NCBI GenBank assembly: GCA_022419385.1
Contig: JAJUBI010000006.1
Location: forward strand, 2,294,001 to 2,358,000
DNA: 64,000 nucleotides
Direction: 5' to 3'
Source: Paraconiothyrium sp. Pb-2020
Taxonomy: Eukaryota > Ascomycota > Dothideomycetes > Pleosporales > Didymosphaeriaceae
Part shown: positions 12,545-23,293 of the stretch, in pieces
Layout: every line of letters begins with the position of its first letter
Numbering within the stretch: position 1 is the first letter of the stretch
Position numbers and translations under genes: made by a program
The notes under the pieces: generated by a model
What the model was told of the DNA's origin: nothing
Seen by the model: the letters and a program-made list of their open reading frames with translations, nothing else
Databases searched by the model: none

Positions 12545-13200
12545 CGTTTTTAGATGCGGAGAACCGTAAGGCCTCAAACAGTGCTTTCCAGGCCGACCTG
12601 TCCCCTTGTAGTCCCTCTTTCGTGGAGGATTTGGTATGGGAAGTTGGCGTCGGTGTCGGCGCACGCCCTGCGGATGCCCCGCTGCTCATATCTCGCCCGC
12701 AATGTCGAGTTCAGGAGACAAAAGATCGATGCGGAGCATTGCAAGGCCTTGAATTATCTCGGCCAGGTACAGTTACCCCTTCGCAGCCCTTTGGTGTTGT
12801 GGAAGTAGCTGTCGAGCATGGTGTTGAGGTCGCCGTCGGTCGGGTCGACCCCCCTCCGCCTGTATCTCGCCCGTTACGTCGAATATGGAGACAAGGGCAT
12901 GCTGCGACGCACCGCAGGGTCTCAAATGATCTCCGACATATCGAAATACCCCTTTGCAACCTCCTTGGTGTTGTGAAATACCCGTTGAGCGTGGTGTTGG
13001 GATCGCCGCCGGTCTGGTCAATCCCCCTCCGCCCGTATCCCATCCGCCCCGTGGAACATAGAGACAAAAATTAGCTGCGACGCACCGCAAGGCTTCAAAT
13101 AATCACCGCCGCGTCATACTATCCCTTTGCGACCTCCTTGTTGTTGCGAGATAGGCCGGCGAGCGTGGTGGTGGGGGCTGTTCTGGGACGACGAGGCGGC
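12545..13200. repeat. Decayed ~175-bp tandem repeat, three to four units
   Basis: Recurring landmarks appear in the same order at a spacing of roughly 170-180 bases. They are GCRRMGCAYYGCAAGGCYT-like starts at about 12733, 12906 and 13081, a CCCCTTTGCAACCTCCTTGG-like block at about 12776, 12950 and 13121, then GTGGTGTTG with TCGCCG, then CCTCCGCCYGTATC. The units differ at many positions, so the array is old. The minus strand reads as degenerate peptide repeats containing NTMLDSYFHNTKGL in one unit and NTTLNGYFTTPRRL in the next, but stops interrupt the frame. I cannot say whether it began as a protein repeat or as a satellite. Confidence 0.7.
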
Positions 13201-14629
13201 TGAGTGAGAGAGGAGCTCGGCCGCTTGCACCACCCGCATGCCCACCGCAAATGGCACCTCGAGCAGCCTGGCGCTGCGACCAAAGACGGGATGATACGGC
13301 CTATGTCAAATTGGCCGCTGAATGCTGCTACAGTGTCGCGCAGGCGTACTCCGCTCAAGAATATCCAGGTGCGGCAACTGCCTGCAGCCCACTGGCGGTG
13401 TTGCCAACTTGAAGGACTAAACATTTGGCCTGGCCTGCTCGCCATAACCCCACTGCTCTTGGGCCGTTCTATGCACGCAAGCCCAGCAATGCGATTTGAA
13501 GGGGTAGAAGTGCGTATGCACGTCTGCGCTCCCCCTGATGCTGTAGGCGCTGCTTCATCCATATGCATGTCATCGACTCTGTACACCTAAGACCTAGCCG
13601 GCCGTTTAATGCAGCTCCTGGGGTGGTTCACAGTGCCGTGTTTGCGCTTGCTATGCTACAAACTCAACGTGTCTGATGTCTACTGCTTCGCGAAGCAAAT
13701 GCAATCACACAATCTGGGAATATGCTGAGTAGCATCGGCTTCTCTGGTCGCTACCCTTAGCGTGACATGCCGCGTCTATATCCACGCTATGCTGTCAATC
13801 ATTCGTATTCATGGGGACGCCGTGAGAGCAGGGACATGGGTTCCCGTGTAGCCCATCCTAGGGTACCGCCGGTGTCACTCGAGGTTCTCGCTGCACTGTA
13901 GCTTGTTGGCGAATTCGGCCCTTGCAATGTGCGTGTATCCTGGGCTAAGACAGCGTAATTGGGCATTTCCTGGAGCATAGTGTCTTGGACTACCGAGGTC
14001 CCACCAATTCCGTGCTTCCCATCGTACTAGGGCTTGGGTCTATACTCAAGCGCATATGTAGATGATGCACATGATGCACGCCCGGTATGCCAATTGGTCA
14101 AGATAATGGACCCGCTGCGCGTACGATGCCATGCTCGTTTGCAGTAGCCCTTCGGACATGGAATATTGCCAAAAGCACTATAATGATTCGAAATGGAGCA
14201 TTCTGCGGGTAGCGGAAGCTAAGCAACGGCTGTTCAAGGCTCGGTCGCTCATGCCATCTATATATGATTTCTCGCCAATCCTGATGGTGCTTGCACCTTT
14301 TCAAGATGTCAACGCATTGCGATGAGGATACCTTCCTTGGCTAGAAAACGATGCTTGCTATCCTATCTGGTTGGCATAATGGCGACTTCACGTACTCGCA
14401 CTCCTGGCATGACCTGGCTCATACTCTCCGGTGCTACGGATGTCTCCCAATTGTAAGCGTTCTCGCTTCTTTGGCCTTCGCAAGTCATGTTGTCAGCTTG
14501 GTGTTCACATAGTGAGGGGTTGAGCAATCCCTTTACGCTCGTTGTCGGTTGTGCGTCTCTCAGGTAACCACACGGACGCTTCACCACCACCTTATCCCCC
14601 TACAAAGATCCGGTAACCTGTACTAAGTG
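13201..14629. other. Gene-poor region, no supported gene
   Basis: No convincing coding frame or RNA gene was seen. A pair of opposite frames near 13.1-13.6 kb (about 130-155 codons) overlap each other fully and have no motifs. The last ~60 bases contain a stretch (CTTCACCACCACCTTAT through GTACTTATATTAAAG) that recurs with changes near 14.92-14.97 kb, so the first SINE-like unit may begin close to 14580. Confidence 0.4.
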
Positions 14630-14960
14630 GGTACTTATATTAAAGAATTAGGGAGTTCCGATGTGCTAAGTCACTGTGCGTAGTCGTAACGCACAGTGAC
14701 TTAGCACATTAGTGAACAGTGCTAACTATGTACAGATCAACAAGTCGCCGGTTCGATTACGACAACTGCCTCGACCGAAACAGGCAACATCTTTTTTGCT
14801 GCCTTTGCTTTTTTGCTGCACGCCAATACTTCACCTGGACTGAGGTGAGGGGAAGATGGCGGACAGCCAGGCCTGGTAGCTGGCTGGCTTATTACTTCTT
14901 TTTGGACTTATCACAGCGCTTTCACCGCCACCATAATCCTATGGTACTTACTAGGTAGGT
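14630..14960 (+). mobile_element. tRNA-derived SINE-like unit, copy 1
   Basis: This copy opens with TATATTAAAGAATTAGGGAGTT, then a perfect hairpin at 14661-14709. An A-box-like TAGCACATTAG follows at about 14702-14712, then a B-box-like GGTTCGATTAC at 14750-14760 and a T6 run at 14792-14797 that would stop RNA polymerase III. The body between the boxes (GTGCTAACTATGTACAGATCAACAAGTCG) is shared with the other copies. The T-rich tail and GAGGTGAGGGG block at about 14842 also recur in copy 3. Promoter box spacing of about 48 bases suits a tRNA-type promoter. No protein is encoded. Confidence 0.75.
14661..14709. repeat. Perfect 21-bp inverted repeat with 7-base loop
   Basis: The left arm at 14661-14681 and right arm at 14689-14709 are exact reverse complements, with loop AGTCGTA at 14682-14688. 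The left arm starts ATGTGCTAAG and the right arm ends CTTAGCACAT. In copies 2 and 4 of the same element family, the right half is replaced by a GGGCCTCTGGCAC-type sequence, so only the inner CTGTGCG/CGCACAG part can pair there. Confidence 0.95.
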
Positions 14961-15260
14961 ATATATATTAAAGAATCAGGAAGTTTTGATGTGTTAAGTC
15001 ACACTGTGCGCAGTCGCGGCGCATAGTGGGTCCTCTGGCACATTGGTGAACATTGCTAACTGTGCACAGGTCAACAAGTCGCCGGTTCGATTACGACAAC
15101 TGCCTCGACCGACAGGCAACATCTTTTTTGCATATTTCATGCCTTTGTGGTGCCCGCGACCATGCATCGCTCAAGCAGATCAGTAGGGAAGACAACAACC
15201 TCAAAACTGCTAGTGCCGACAGCTTACTTTTTCCTTACTGGAAGCTGCCATAAATCTAAG
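14961..15260 (+). mobile_element. tRNA-derived SINE-like unit, copy 2
   Basis: It starts with ATATATATTAAAGAATCAGGAAG, parallel to copy 1. The A-box TGGCACATTGG at 15036-15046 matches the tRNA consensus TRGCNNAGTGG at all but one position. The B-box GGTTCGATTAC lies at 15084-15094 and a T6 run at 15124-15129. The stretch AACAAGTCGCCGGTTCGATTACGACAACTGCCTCGACCG is nearly identical to copy 1. The 3' tail differs from copy 1 after the T-run. Confidence 0.75.
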
Positions 15261-15604
15261 TGCGGCCCTGCAACCATTTTGCGCTTTACAGTGGTTTTGC
15301 GGTCTTTAGGTTGGAATGCTGAAGAGAGGGGTTTCAACAAATGTCGCATCTACAATGTCCCCCATTGGCGGCATAAGAGCTCATCTCACCCTTACACATG
15401 AACTTCACGAGGCGCCATAATTCGCAACCGCCGCGCACTTTCTTCACCATACCAGGCGTATATCGCTTTCAGGCCATACTGCATCCCGATATGCGACAGC
15501 TTCGACAATGCAGATGCAAAAGCGCCAGACGCCATTCACTTAATCAATGGTCTCCTCTCTCGCGGCTTCCCTGCACTTGGACGGCCACCATATGTATGAA
15601 CAAG

Positions 15605-15850
15605 CTTTAAAAGGTAACTATATTGGTGAACATAGCTAACTGTGTACAGATGAGTCCGTGGTTCGAATCCGAGCAACTTCTTTTTTCGGCTTTCTTTTTG
15701 CTGTACCCCACCGTCTATTGTATCACCACGTCGCCGGAGACGACGGGAGATTAGTGAACGGTCACAGGTACAAGATTACTTTTTGCGAGGTGAGGGGCGC
15801 TTCTTTTGTGAGGGTTTTCCGCCAATCTGCAACTTACGACCTTCTCAAGC
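15605..15850 (+). mobile_element. tRNA-derived SINE-like unit, copy 3 (5'-truncated)
   Basis: Similarity begins at about ATTGGTGAACATAGCTAACTGTGTACAG (15622), so the upstream stem and the first part of the A-box are missing. The B-box GGTTCGAATCC at 15660-15670 is a full match to the GGTTCGANTCC consensus and the T6 run is at 15681-15686. The tail carries GCGAGGTGAGGGGC, shared with copy 1. It leads directly into the 5' end of copy 4. Confidence 0.65.
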
Positions 15851-16110
15851 AACTATATATATTATAGAGTTGCAAAGTTCCGATGTGTTAAGTCACTGTG
15901 CGTAGTCGTAACGCACAGGGGCCTCTGGCACTTTGGTGAACAAGTGCTAACTGTGTACAGGTAACTCAACAAGTCTCCGGTTCGATTACGACAACCGCCT
16001 CGACCGAAACAGGCAGCATTCTTTTTGCAGCCTTTTCCTTTTCTGCTCAACGCCAGCCCCGGAGCCACACGCGCAGCGCCAAGGACAAGAGAGCATACAT
16101 AGACATTCAC
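15851..16110 (+). mobile_element. tRNA-derived SINE-like unit, copy 4
   Basis: It opens with ATATATATTATAGAGTTGCAAAGTTCCGATGTG, as in copies 1 and 2. The A-box TGGCACTTTGG is at 15926-15936, the B-box GGTTCGATTAC at 15979-15989 and a T5 run at 16022-16026. A short insertion (GTAACTCAACAAG) separates the boxes slightly more than in copy 2. The minus strand reads as CRNRTGDLL, a peptide often mis-annotated from translated tRNA-like repeats. Confidence 0.75.
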
Positions 16111-17456
16111 GACAAGTTCTGGCCGACTAGACGATGAAGGAACGCTCCTGAGTTTTAGCGGTATCTGGTTGTTTTTTGCCCGTCCTGAGGCGGTATTGCA
16201 ATGCTACCAAAGGTCGCATGCGAGCAAATCGTGTCTAACTGCCCTAGTACGCTCAAATTCCATTGCTCGTAGTCTGCGCTCAGGAACCAGCTCAGCCCTT
16301 GGATGAGATCAATTCGGCACTTGCATGTCGGTAACGATACGATAGCAAGGATCAGGTAATGCCAATACAACCAACAGGCCCAACATCTTCGGAATCCCGT
16401 GTCCGGCATCAACATGTCCTACCGTGGTGGTATATGGCAGGTCGTGCTTGCAGTTTCCAGATCATTTACAGCACTCAAGGATTCCCTAAAACCTCTGCAG
16501 CGTTTTCTTCAGGCGCTGCTACCTGATCCGAATCGCTATATTACTTCCAAATTCAATTGCTGCAGGCTATGCACCATCATTATTGGCAAACGATGAAGGC
16601 CATTGGCCCAAGTTTGGCCTGACCAGACATGATATTCCCGCTTCTCGCGAATTGGCCTGATTCCGTTGAAAATTGCATCAAGCTCCGAGCACAACCCATC
16701 TGTATTCGAAACAGGTCTTTTATCGACGAAACTTTGCAACTTCTCGATCAGCAGGAAGATGCATGGGGAGGCATCGCGAATAAAAAGGACAGAATCGTCC
16801 CTCAACAGCGCCACTTACGACTGTCGTGTCACTATCATTAGTGTGGCCACCGACGGACCGGGAAACACCATCGTTCACGAGCGATCATCACAACAGGCAA
16901 GTGGGCAAATGAGTGTTTGGTGGCATGAAAAGCCTTTGATTATTTTATGAGACCATTCGAAGACCATCCATGTTCGGCCGACCATATTCGAAAACTGTTA
17001 CTCAGATCCATCCAGCAAATGACAAGAGCAATGCCCGCCATGAGTCGCATTGCGACGAAGGAAGAATCCGAAACAGACAAAGACAGAAAAGGGTTGAAAG
17101 AGAAGAAAACGAAAGAAGAAGACACGAGACGCCGTCCACGCATTCCATCAGTGGTCCGTATCACATCGCTATGAAATGTGTACAACCACGCATACGACAC
17201 GGCGAGTGTCTGTGAAAAGGCAACAACAACATAGAAAAGCACCAGACAACCAGTCGATGAGGTTGTGGGTGCCATGCTCGAAATGACTTATATCGCTCTG
17301 AGGCGTCATAATCGAGCAAAAGAAAAAAAGAAAGGAAATGGTCGAAATGGTCGAAATGGTGCCGTGGCCGAAGGGAGTATATGTCGGGATCAATATACAC
17401 TGTTGGTATATATGCCGAGAAGATGAGGCGGTACACCACCGGAGCAACGTGATGAA
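16111..17456. other. Intergenic, 3' side of the Mei2-like gene
   Basis: No conserved frame was recognised. The part from about 17.0 to 17.45 kb is A- and G-rich with simple AAAGAA runs and GGTCGAAATGGTCGAAATGG, a short direct repeat. It lies downstream of the Mei2-like stop codon and probably includes its 3' untranslated region. Confidence 0.45.
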
Positions 17457-19547
17457 TTACTCGAGATCGCCGAGCTCGTCGCCATTCTGGTAGTAGCCGG
17501 CGCCGTTGAACTGGCCGTGGCCTGAGTAGGATGGGCCGGCGTAAGGAGCGTACATCGGAATGGTCGGAGTAGCGACATACGCTTGAGGCGCAGTCGGGCG
17601 GCCAATGACACCAGGGTCGGTAGCACGGCCCATGAATGTAGGTGAGCCGTTGTCTGCGAGGATTTGCTGAGCGAGGCGTAGTGGAATGTTCTCGAATGCG
17701 ACCTGCCCAGATTGGGCAAGCCCAAACTGAGCATGAAAGATTTGCTCTACCAAGCGCTTGGAGTGCTCCGAAAAGCCCTTGAATGTAGGTGGTGGCCCAA
17801 ACTGGCTGTTCATGAAAACCACATCACGGGGTGTGCCGCGGTCGAAATTGCTCAGGTGGGCGCGGTCGATAGTCTGATGGACCACACCGGTCGGCGGAAA
17901 GAGACCCACGGTACGAGCACTATCAATGGACCGCTGGAATTTCGACCAGTTATCAGGGTCAGGGAACTTGAGCTCGACGCCTGTCTTGCGGATGTTCTGA
18001 TTGATGAAAGCCTCTTCCTTGGTGATGAAGAGGCGTGGGCGGCAATAGGGAGTCTGCTGCATGACCGATGAGTTGCGAAATTTCTGGACAAGTGCCTCGC
18101 GGCCTTGAATTGTCGCGTATGACAGCTCGGCATTCTTGGTTGAACGGTAGCCTGGCCATCCACGGTTCTCAACCTTGTCGAGCATGGCGATCATGCCGGC
18201 CATGTCGACGTAATTTATGAATGCGTAGCCAACGTTGTGACCGGACTTGAAATCGATACGTAAGTAAATGAAATCGTAAGTTCCGAAGCATACGCGGTCC
18301 AGGAGGGTCTTGAGCGACATCTGGACAAATTCAGCAACGTCAAGACGGAGTGGAGATCAACTTACCCAGTCCAGCTTATTCGGGATATTCCTAAGCATGA
18401 TAGTCGTTCGAACATCAAGGCCTTGCACGATGCGCTGACGGTTTACCTTGTTATGCGTGAAATCATCCTCGTCACGCGTGGGGAATGATGGAGGATTGAC
18501 GATCGGAGCGTGGCGGAACTCCATGAACCTGCCCTTGTCGTCGATACGTGGCAACCGCCGGTGCGGTGAGTTAGGAGGACGCGGGCCTACCCAGTTCTCG
18601 GCACGAAAGACATTCCATGACCACAGGCCCTGGAGAAGGTTAGCACAGATTGGAACAGACGATGAGAAGAGAAGCCTTACGTGCTGATCCATTCGGTTCA
18701 GCGGGTGTTCAAGGAGGCTCGCCCGAGCGCGATTGGCAACTTCGACGGAGTAGAACTCAAAGCGAAAGGTGAAGACCATGCTGCCCTGGTCGGTGGAAGC
18801 ATGCACAAAGTCGCGAATCGGGCCAAAGCGTGACAAAGCGGCCTCAAGGTCATCATGCATACCCTTGAGGTCGTTCAAGGTGAATAGAAGTTGCAGTCCA
18901 TCTACGATTGGAGCTGCGTGAACTTCAACACGGATCTGGCCCTCGAACTCATCGATGGCTGCGGTGTCCTGCGACTTGGCGATGGCGAAGGTATAGTTGT
19001 CAACATAACAGCAACGGAACAAGTGCTGCTCAAGTATGAGCTTGCCAGCTCCTGCATCTTGCAGGTTGTCGAAACGGAGATACACTCCACGGCTGTAGAT
19101 GGGAACGCACATGTCGAAGACAGCATACTAGTGGGTCAGTAACAAGAAACAGGGAGGGAAGTTGGCAACACATACTTCTTTCATCTTGTCTTCCACCTTG
19201 GCGAGCTCGGTTTCATGGTCGGTGCCAGCCTCGATGTCGCGATTGCCATCTGGGATCAGCTGAACCAGGACGTAGCGAGAGATGAAGTCGCGGCTCGCAG
19301 CGTCGATCTCGTTGACGAAAACGGGCAATTGATGAGGCTGGGGAACGAGGCCATGGTAGGGGGTGTGGCGAATGGAGGGAACCTCGACAACGGGCTTCTT
19401 CCCATTTGCCTTTGACTCTTGCGCTGCCGAACGGCCGCCCTTTCGGACAGCCTCTGGAGTGTACAGAGTGGGGTCGGTGCCAGCGAAGGGGCTGGAAGAC
19501 GGACCGCGAGTCGAGGAAGAGGGAGGAGGAGTGTGGTTGGGCGACAT
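17457..19547 (-). CDS. Mei2-like RNA-binding protein (C-terminal RRM)
   Basis: Four-exon model: 19547-19176, 19127-18681, 18629-18366 and 18320-17457, with introns of 48, 51 and 45 nt, all in phase 0; product 648 residues. The C-terminal half has the diagnostic Mei2 RNA recognition motif. TTIMLRNIPNKLDW ends exon 3, and exon 4 continues with MSLKTLLDRVCFGTYDFIYLRIDF and NVGYAFINY. The middle contains degenerate RRM-like segments (GVYLRFDNL and FGPIRDFVHA). Mei2 in fission yeast binds RNA and promotes premeiotic DNA synthesis and meiosis; in this fungus a role in sexual development is inference. The start is MSPNHTPPPSSS at 19547. The same frame is open further upstream, but that stretch is not needed for the domain. 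A Ser/Pro-rich N terminus is usual in the family. Confidence 0.88.
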
Positions 19548-22500
19548 GATGGGGATGTTTCCGAAAGATGTACAAGGGTACAAGTGTATAAGAGGATGGA
19601 TGATGGTCAAGGGTGGTCGGCAAAGGCCAAGGTTAGACCAAAGACGTGACGAAAGAGCTTGGATGACTGAAAGTGGGTGTCGGGGTAAGGAAGAAAAAGA
19701 GTCGAGGAGCAAAGAAGCCAGGTCCTTATACACCCCCGGGAGGAAGCCTTCCTTGGCAACCCACTGCGCCGGCGTCCTCCAACCCTGTCGACGATGATGG
19801 TCCTTGCACTCACAGCCTTCGGTGAGCGCTGCGTGGGGCGAGGCGTGCCCAAGGGAAGAGTTGAAGGAAGCCCGAACCCTCTGCTGGCCATATCTCCACA
19901 CCCAGAAGGAGTTTCTTCACGGCAGCTGCACCATTCGAAAGCCCTCGCCGAGTTGTCCCTCCTCATCGATTTGCAGACGTGGATACGGGCTCTGGTGGTT
20001 GTGCAGGTCCGTTGCAACATTGCCAACGTCTTCCGTGTTCTCTCGAGCCGCCAACACGGCATCCTCCGCTCACTCGACTAGTGGCTCTCCAACCCACCGA
20101 AAGGGGCTAAGTGGGCGCCCTCGATGGCAGGAGCCGCAAGAACCTGTGGGGCGGTCAGGCGGCCAGCCAGATCAGGAGGCGTTGATTGGAGCGCCGAGGA
20201 GGACAGAATGGAAGCCTCCGAACAACGAGGCCGAGCGGTGAGGGCAGGCCGGTCACGCAGGAGGAGCGCGGTCAGAGCGCAGGCCCCAGGCAGAGGGTGG
20301 GTGCCCAAGCCTGTGGAGGCATGCGGCAGAGCAGGACGAGGCTTGGGGGAGCTGCCCGAGGCGCGCAGAGCTTGTGGAGCGTGTGCTGTCCTGTGGCCAA
20401 GACGCACGAGTGCAGCAGAGCCCGAGGAAGGTGCGCCCAGCGCTCGCACGGCAGGCACGATCCTCGAAGTGAAGGCATATGCTGGCCCGCCCAGAAGAAG
20501 CACCGGAGACGCACGCCCGCTTCAAGCTGCACGTGCTGAACGGACGCGTTGTACGAGCATGTGCTTTGCAGCGGATGGTCCGCTGAGAGGCACACAACCC
20601 CGAGTTATGAGTCGAGTGCAACAGCTCAAGGCGTCAGCAGCCCGACTGACACCGTGTATCGTCCTCGTCAGAAGTAAGAGGGCACGGGTGCAGTGTGATG
20701 GGGCGTGGAGGGCGCCTGCCACAGTAAGAGCCGTCCAGGCGCATGCCACCAATGCTTTCCCGCACATCAGGATAGCACAAATTACCACGAGCATCTCCAA
20801 GAATGCGCGGAGAACGTCTCCTTCGATTTGGGAAGCATGGAGCTTTCTGCATGACAGCTGTCACAGCCTGCTAAAGTCTATCTACCCGCGGCTCTGCATA
20901 GCTACTAAGCACCCTAATCTACCATAGCTGCCAACTCCAATATCCAACAGCCCCAGGCCATCTCATGGCCACGTCTTTTTCATGTCGACAACGTTGCCCC
21001 TATCCTTACGTAAGCCATCCGAGGCCTCTGAGCGACAACCGCGGTAGGCGCCGGATCGTCCGCCGTTGAGATGTGAAGACCCCCCAACAGCGCATGCATC
21101 CTATCATGACACTTTATACGAGTAGCGAGCCTCTCAGTATACCCTTCCTGACCATCTTGTTCCCCTGCCCGACGTTTTCGCTGGGTCTGAAGTTATACTC
21201 CGAACAGAATGGCACGAGATGCTAGCGGCACAGCGTTCAGCCTTGCCGAAAGCCGCCATATGCACCATACCAACCCCAAATTCTTCCCGGCTATTCTCGA
21301 TAACGGCGAGGTCGAATGCGCAATGCGTTTTGTCACTCCGGGACCTTGATTGCGGCGGGGGCGGCCATTGGTGGTTCTGGAGATCCATCGAGGCGGTCGC
21401 CACGGGGCCAAGAAGCGGAAAATGACAGTCTACCATCAGAGTCAGTCAAATCGAGGTTTCTCTTCCTCATGCGTACCTTCATCATTGATGTGACGGTCGT
21501 TGTGGTGTGCTGTACCCCTTTTGTGGCAGGAGTTCCCAGGAGCCGGCAGCGGGTTACATCACAGCTAGCGCGCAAAATCCGACGGCACTCTACCGAGCTC
21601 CAGGTACGAGGCAACACAGTGCGCTCTTATGGTCGTAGGATTTGTTGTCTATTGATTGCGCTGCTCGGAGGAGCCGCAACTGGGTGCTGGACTCGGCGCG
21701 GTGGGTGGTTTGTTGGACGGCACTCATGCTGGCTTATCGACTGCCAGATTTTGGCGAACAACAAGCTCTGCCTCTCGTTCTGGTAGATCTGGGACTCGTG
21801 TGGTCGCTGTCTTTTCGGAGGGGAGACAAGGAAACGTCGCTGGTCGGGTGCTGCTCCTTCGGTCTGTGTGCATGGACATGGGCAGGCGCGTTCGGCGGCA
21901 GCAAAGAAGGTGCGGAGACGCGAAGACCGGTTAGCATGCCGCTGGTTGCCAGAACTCGGGCGTGTTTTTCGTCTGCCGCCGTTAATTTATCAGCGTCTTG
22001 CTCTAGCATCGCTGTCGAGTTGCCCAGGCAGAACGAGGGTGGGGGGGATTGCTCTGCCGCCCAACGCACGCCGCTTGGACGGGAGCGCAAACCACTAGCG
22101 GTGTACCTGAAGGTCCGGGTGCTCTCTGAAGATACCCACTTCTTTCTGCCGTGTTCCAGCATCACGGCCAATTCGGGGCTGGAAAGATGAGGCTTGTGCT
22201 GGCGCTGGTGCTGGCGCTGCGCTTGCTGCAGATGTGTCAAGCAGCAGGTGGACTTACGACAGCAAGCAAAGCCCACATGTAAATTCGCAGCCACCAAAGG
22301 TATATGCCTACAATGATGGGATATGAGCCCCTTCGTTTTACTCAAGAAGCTGTCCTGGTACACCTTGATGCCCTTCAGGGCCGTCTCCAATGCTCCCCAG
22401 GTGCTGCTTTAAGCTATCGTGCACGGACTGTGAATGTGTTGCTACCTAGTCAACTACTTCTCACTCGTTTGTATTTGGTCAATCCCACAGCAAGCCACAC

Positions 22501-22583
22501 ACTACACGCTCGCTTTCAACCCACTCTCGCAGTTGCCGTGCTCATCGAAGCCCATTTTCCCATTCACATCAGTTCACATCATC
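19548..22583. other. GC-rich 3-kb region upstream of the Mei2-like gene
   Basis: Several frames of 140-270 codons overlap on both strands between 19.8 and 22.4 kb. They cover the same bases, are arginine-, alanine- and serine-rich, and show no domain motif, as expected where high GC makes stops rare. I call none of them. The region is shared as upstream sequence by the Mei2-like gene (minus) and the gene at 22584 (plus), so it may hold long leaders or regulatory sites. Confidence 0.5.
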
Positions 22584-23293
22584 ATGCCCACCTACGTTCC
22601 CATTGAGAACGCCATCGAAGACATCATCACTCTCGCCAACTGCTGGCTGACCCTTCTGCCAACGTACGATTGCAATACCACAAAAATCCGCGTTCAGGAG
22701 GTGATCAACGAGGTCTTCGATTCCGCTGAACCCATCACCCTCGAGCCGGCCGACTACCAGGCCCTCATGCACGAAGCAAGTCTACTCTTGCGCGACTGGC
22801 TCAAGTTCGAGCACCAGGCGAAGCCGCTCATCGGTCCCGGCCTCAACAGGGCCACTTCGGTGAAGGTCAGCGTTGCCTCTCTCAAGAACCCGCGGAAGCC
22901 GCTCAAGTTCAATACTCCCTGGGTAGGTAAAATTGCGCCATGGAATGGCCAAGTATGCTAACAGCATCGTAGTGTACGCACAAGCGTGGCGGCCCTCTGA
23001 AGGGCGTGACCTTCAAGATCCCGGCCGGGCACCTAATGGCCCGATGTATGAATCTCGAGGTACGTGCTGTACCCAATATTAAGCTGCGTTACACTAAAAA
23101 GACCATCAAGACGAGTCCGATCGATCCGGCCGCTGCCTCTAGGGGCGAAGTCATCGTCGACGAGCACGGGAAGGTCACAGCCTTCAGGTACAACGTGGAC
23201 CTCACACGCATGATCGTTTCCGGCCGGAAGAAGTTCGAGGACGCCCTCGTTGACTACATTCAGGCGACGCTTGGCTTGAAAGAGGAAGCCTAG
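22584..23293 (+). CDS. Conserved-looking hypothetical protein
   Basis: Two exons, 22584-22922 and 22973-23293, are separated by a 50-nt intron (GTAGGT donor, GCTAAC branch site, CGTAG acceptor, phase 0); product 219 residues. The frame starts MPTYVPIENAIEDIITLANCW and joins NTPW to CTHKRGGPLKG. There is no signal peptide or membrane segment. The C-terminal half is basic, with LRYTKKTIKTSP, and ends in an amphipathic helix (FEDALVDYIQATLGL). Third codon positions are C-rich, which supports real coding. I do not recognise the family. The splice junction and clean 5' context (CATC before ATG) make the model sound even though its function is unknown. Confidence 0.75.

Noticed and set aside
20124..20927. 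267-codon plus-strand frame, arginine- and alanine-rich
   Set aside because: Overlapped by several frames on both strands in GC-rich DNA, with no motif or bias. It is probably a chance open frame.
21734..22390. 218-codon minus-strand frame opposite a 182-codon plus-strand frame
   Set aside because: Both cover the same bases and neither has a recognisable domain, so I could not favour either.
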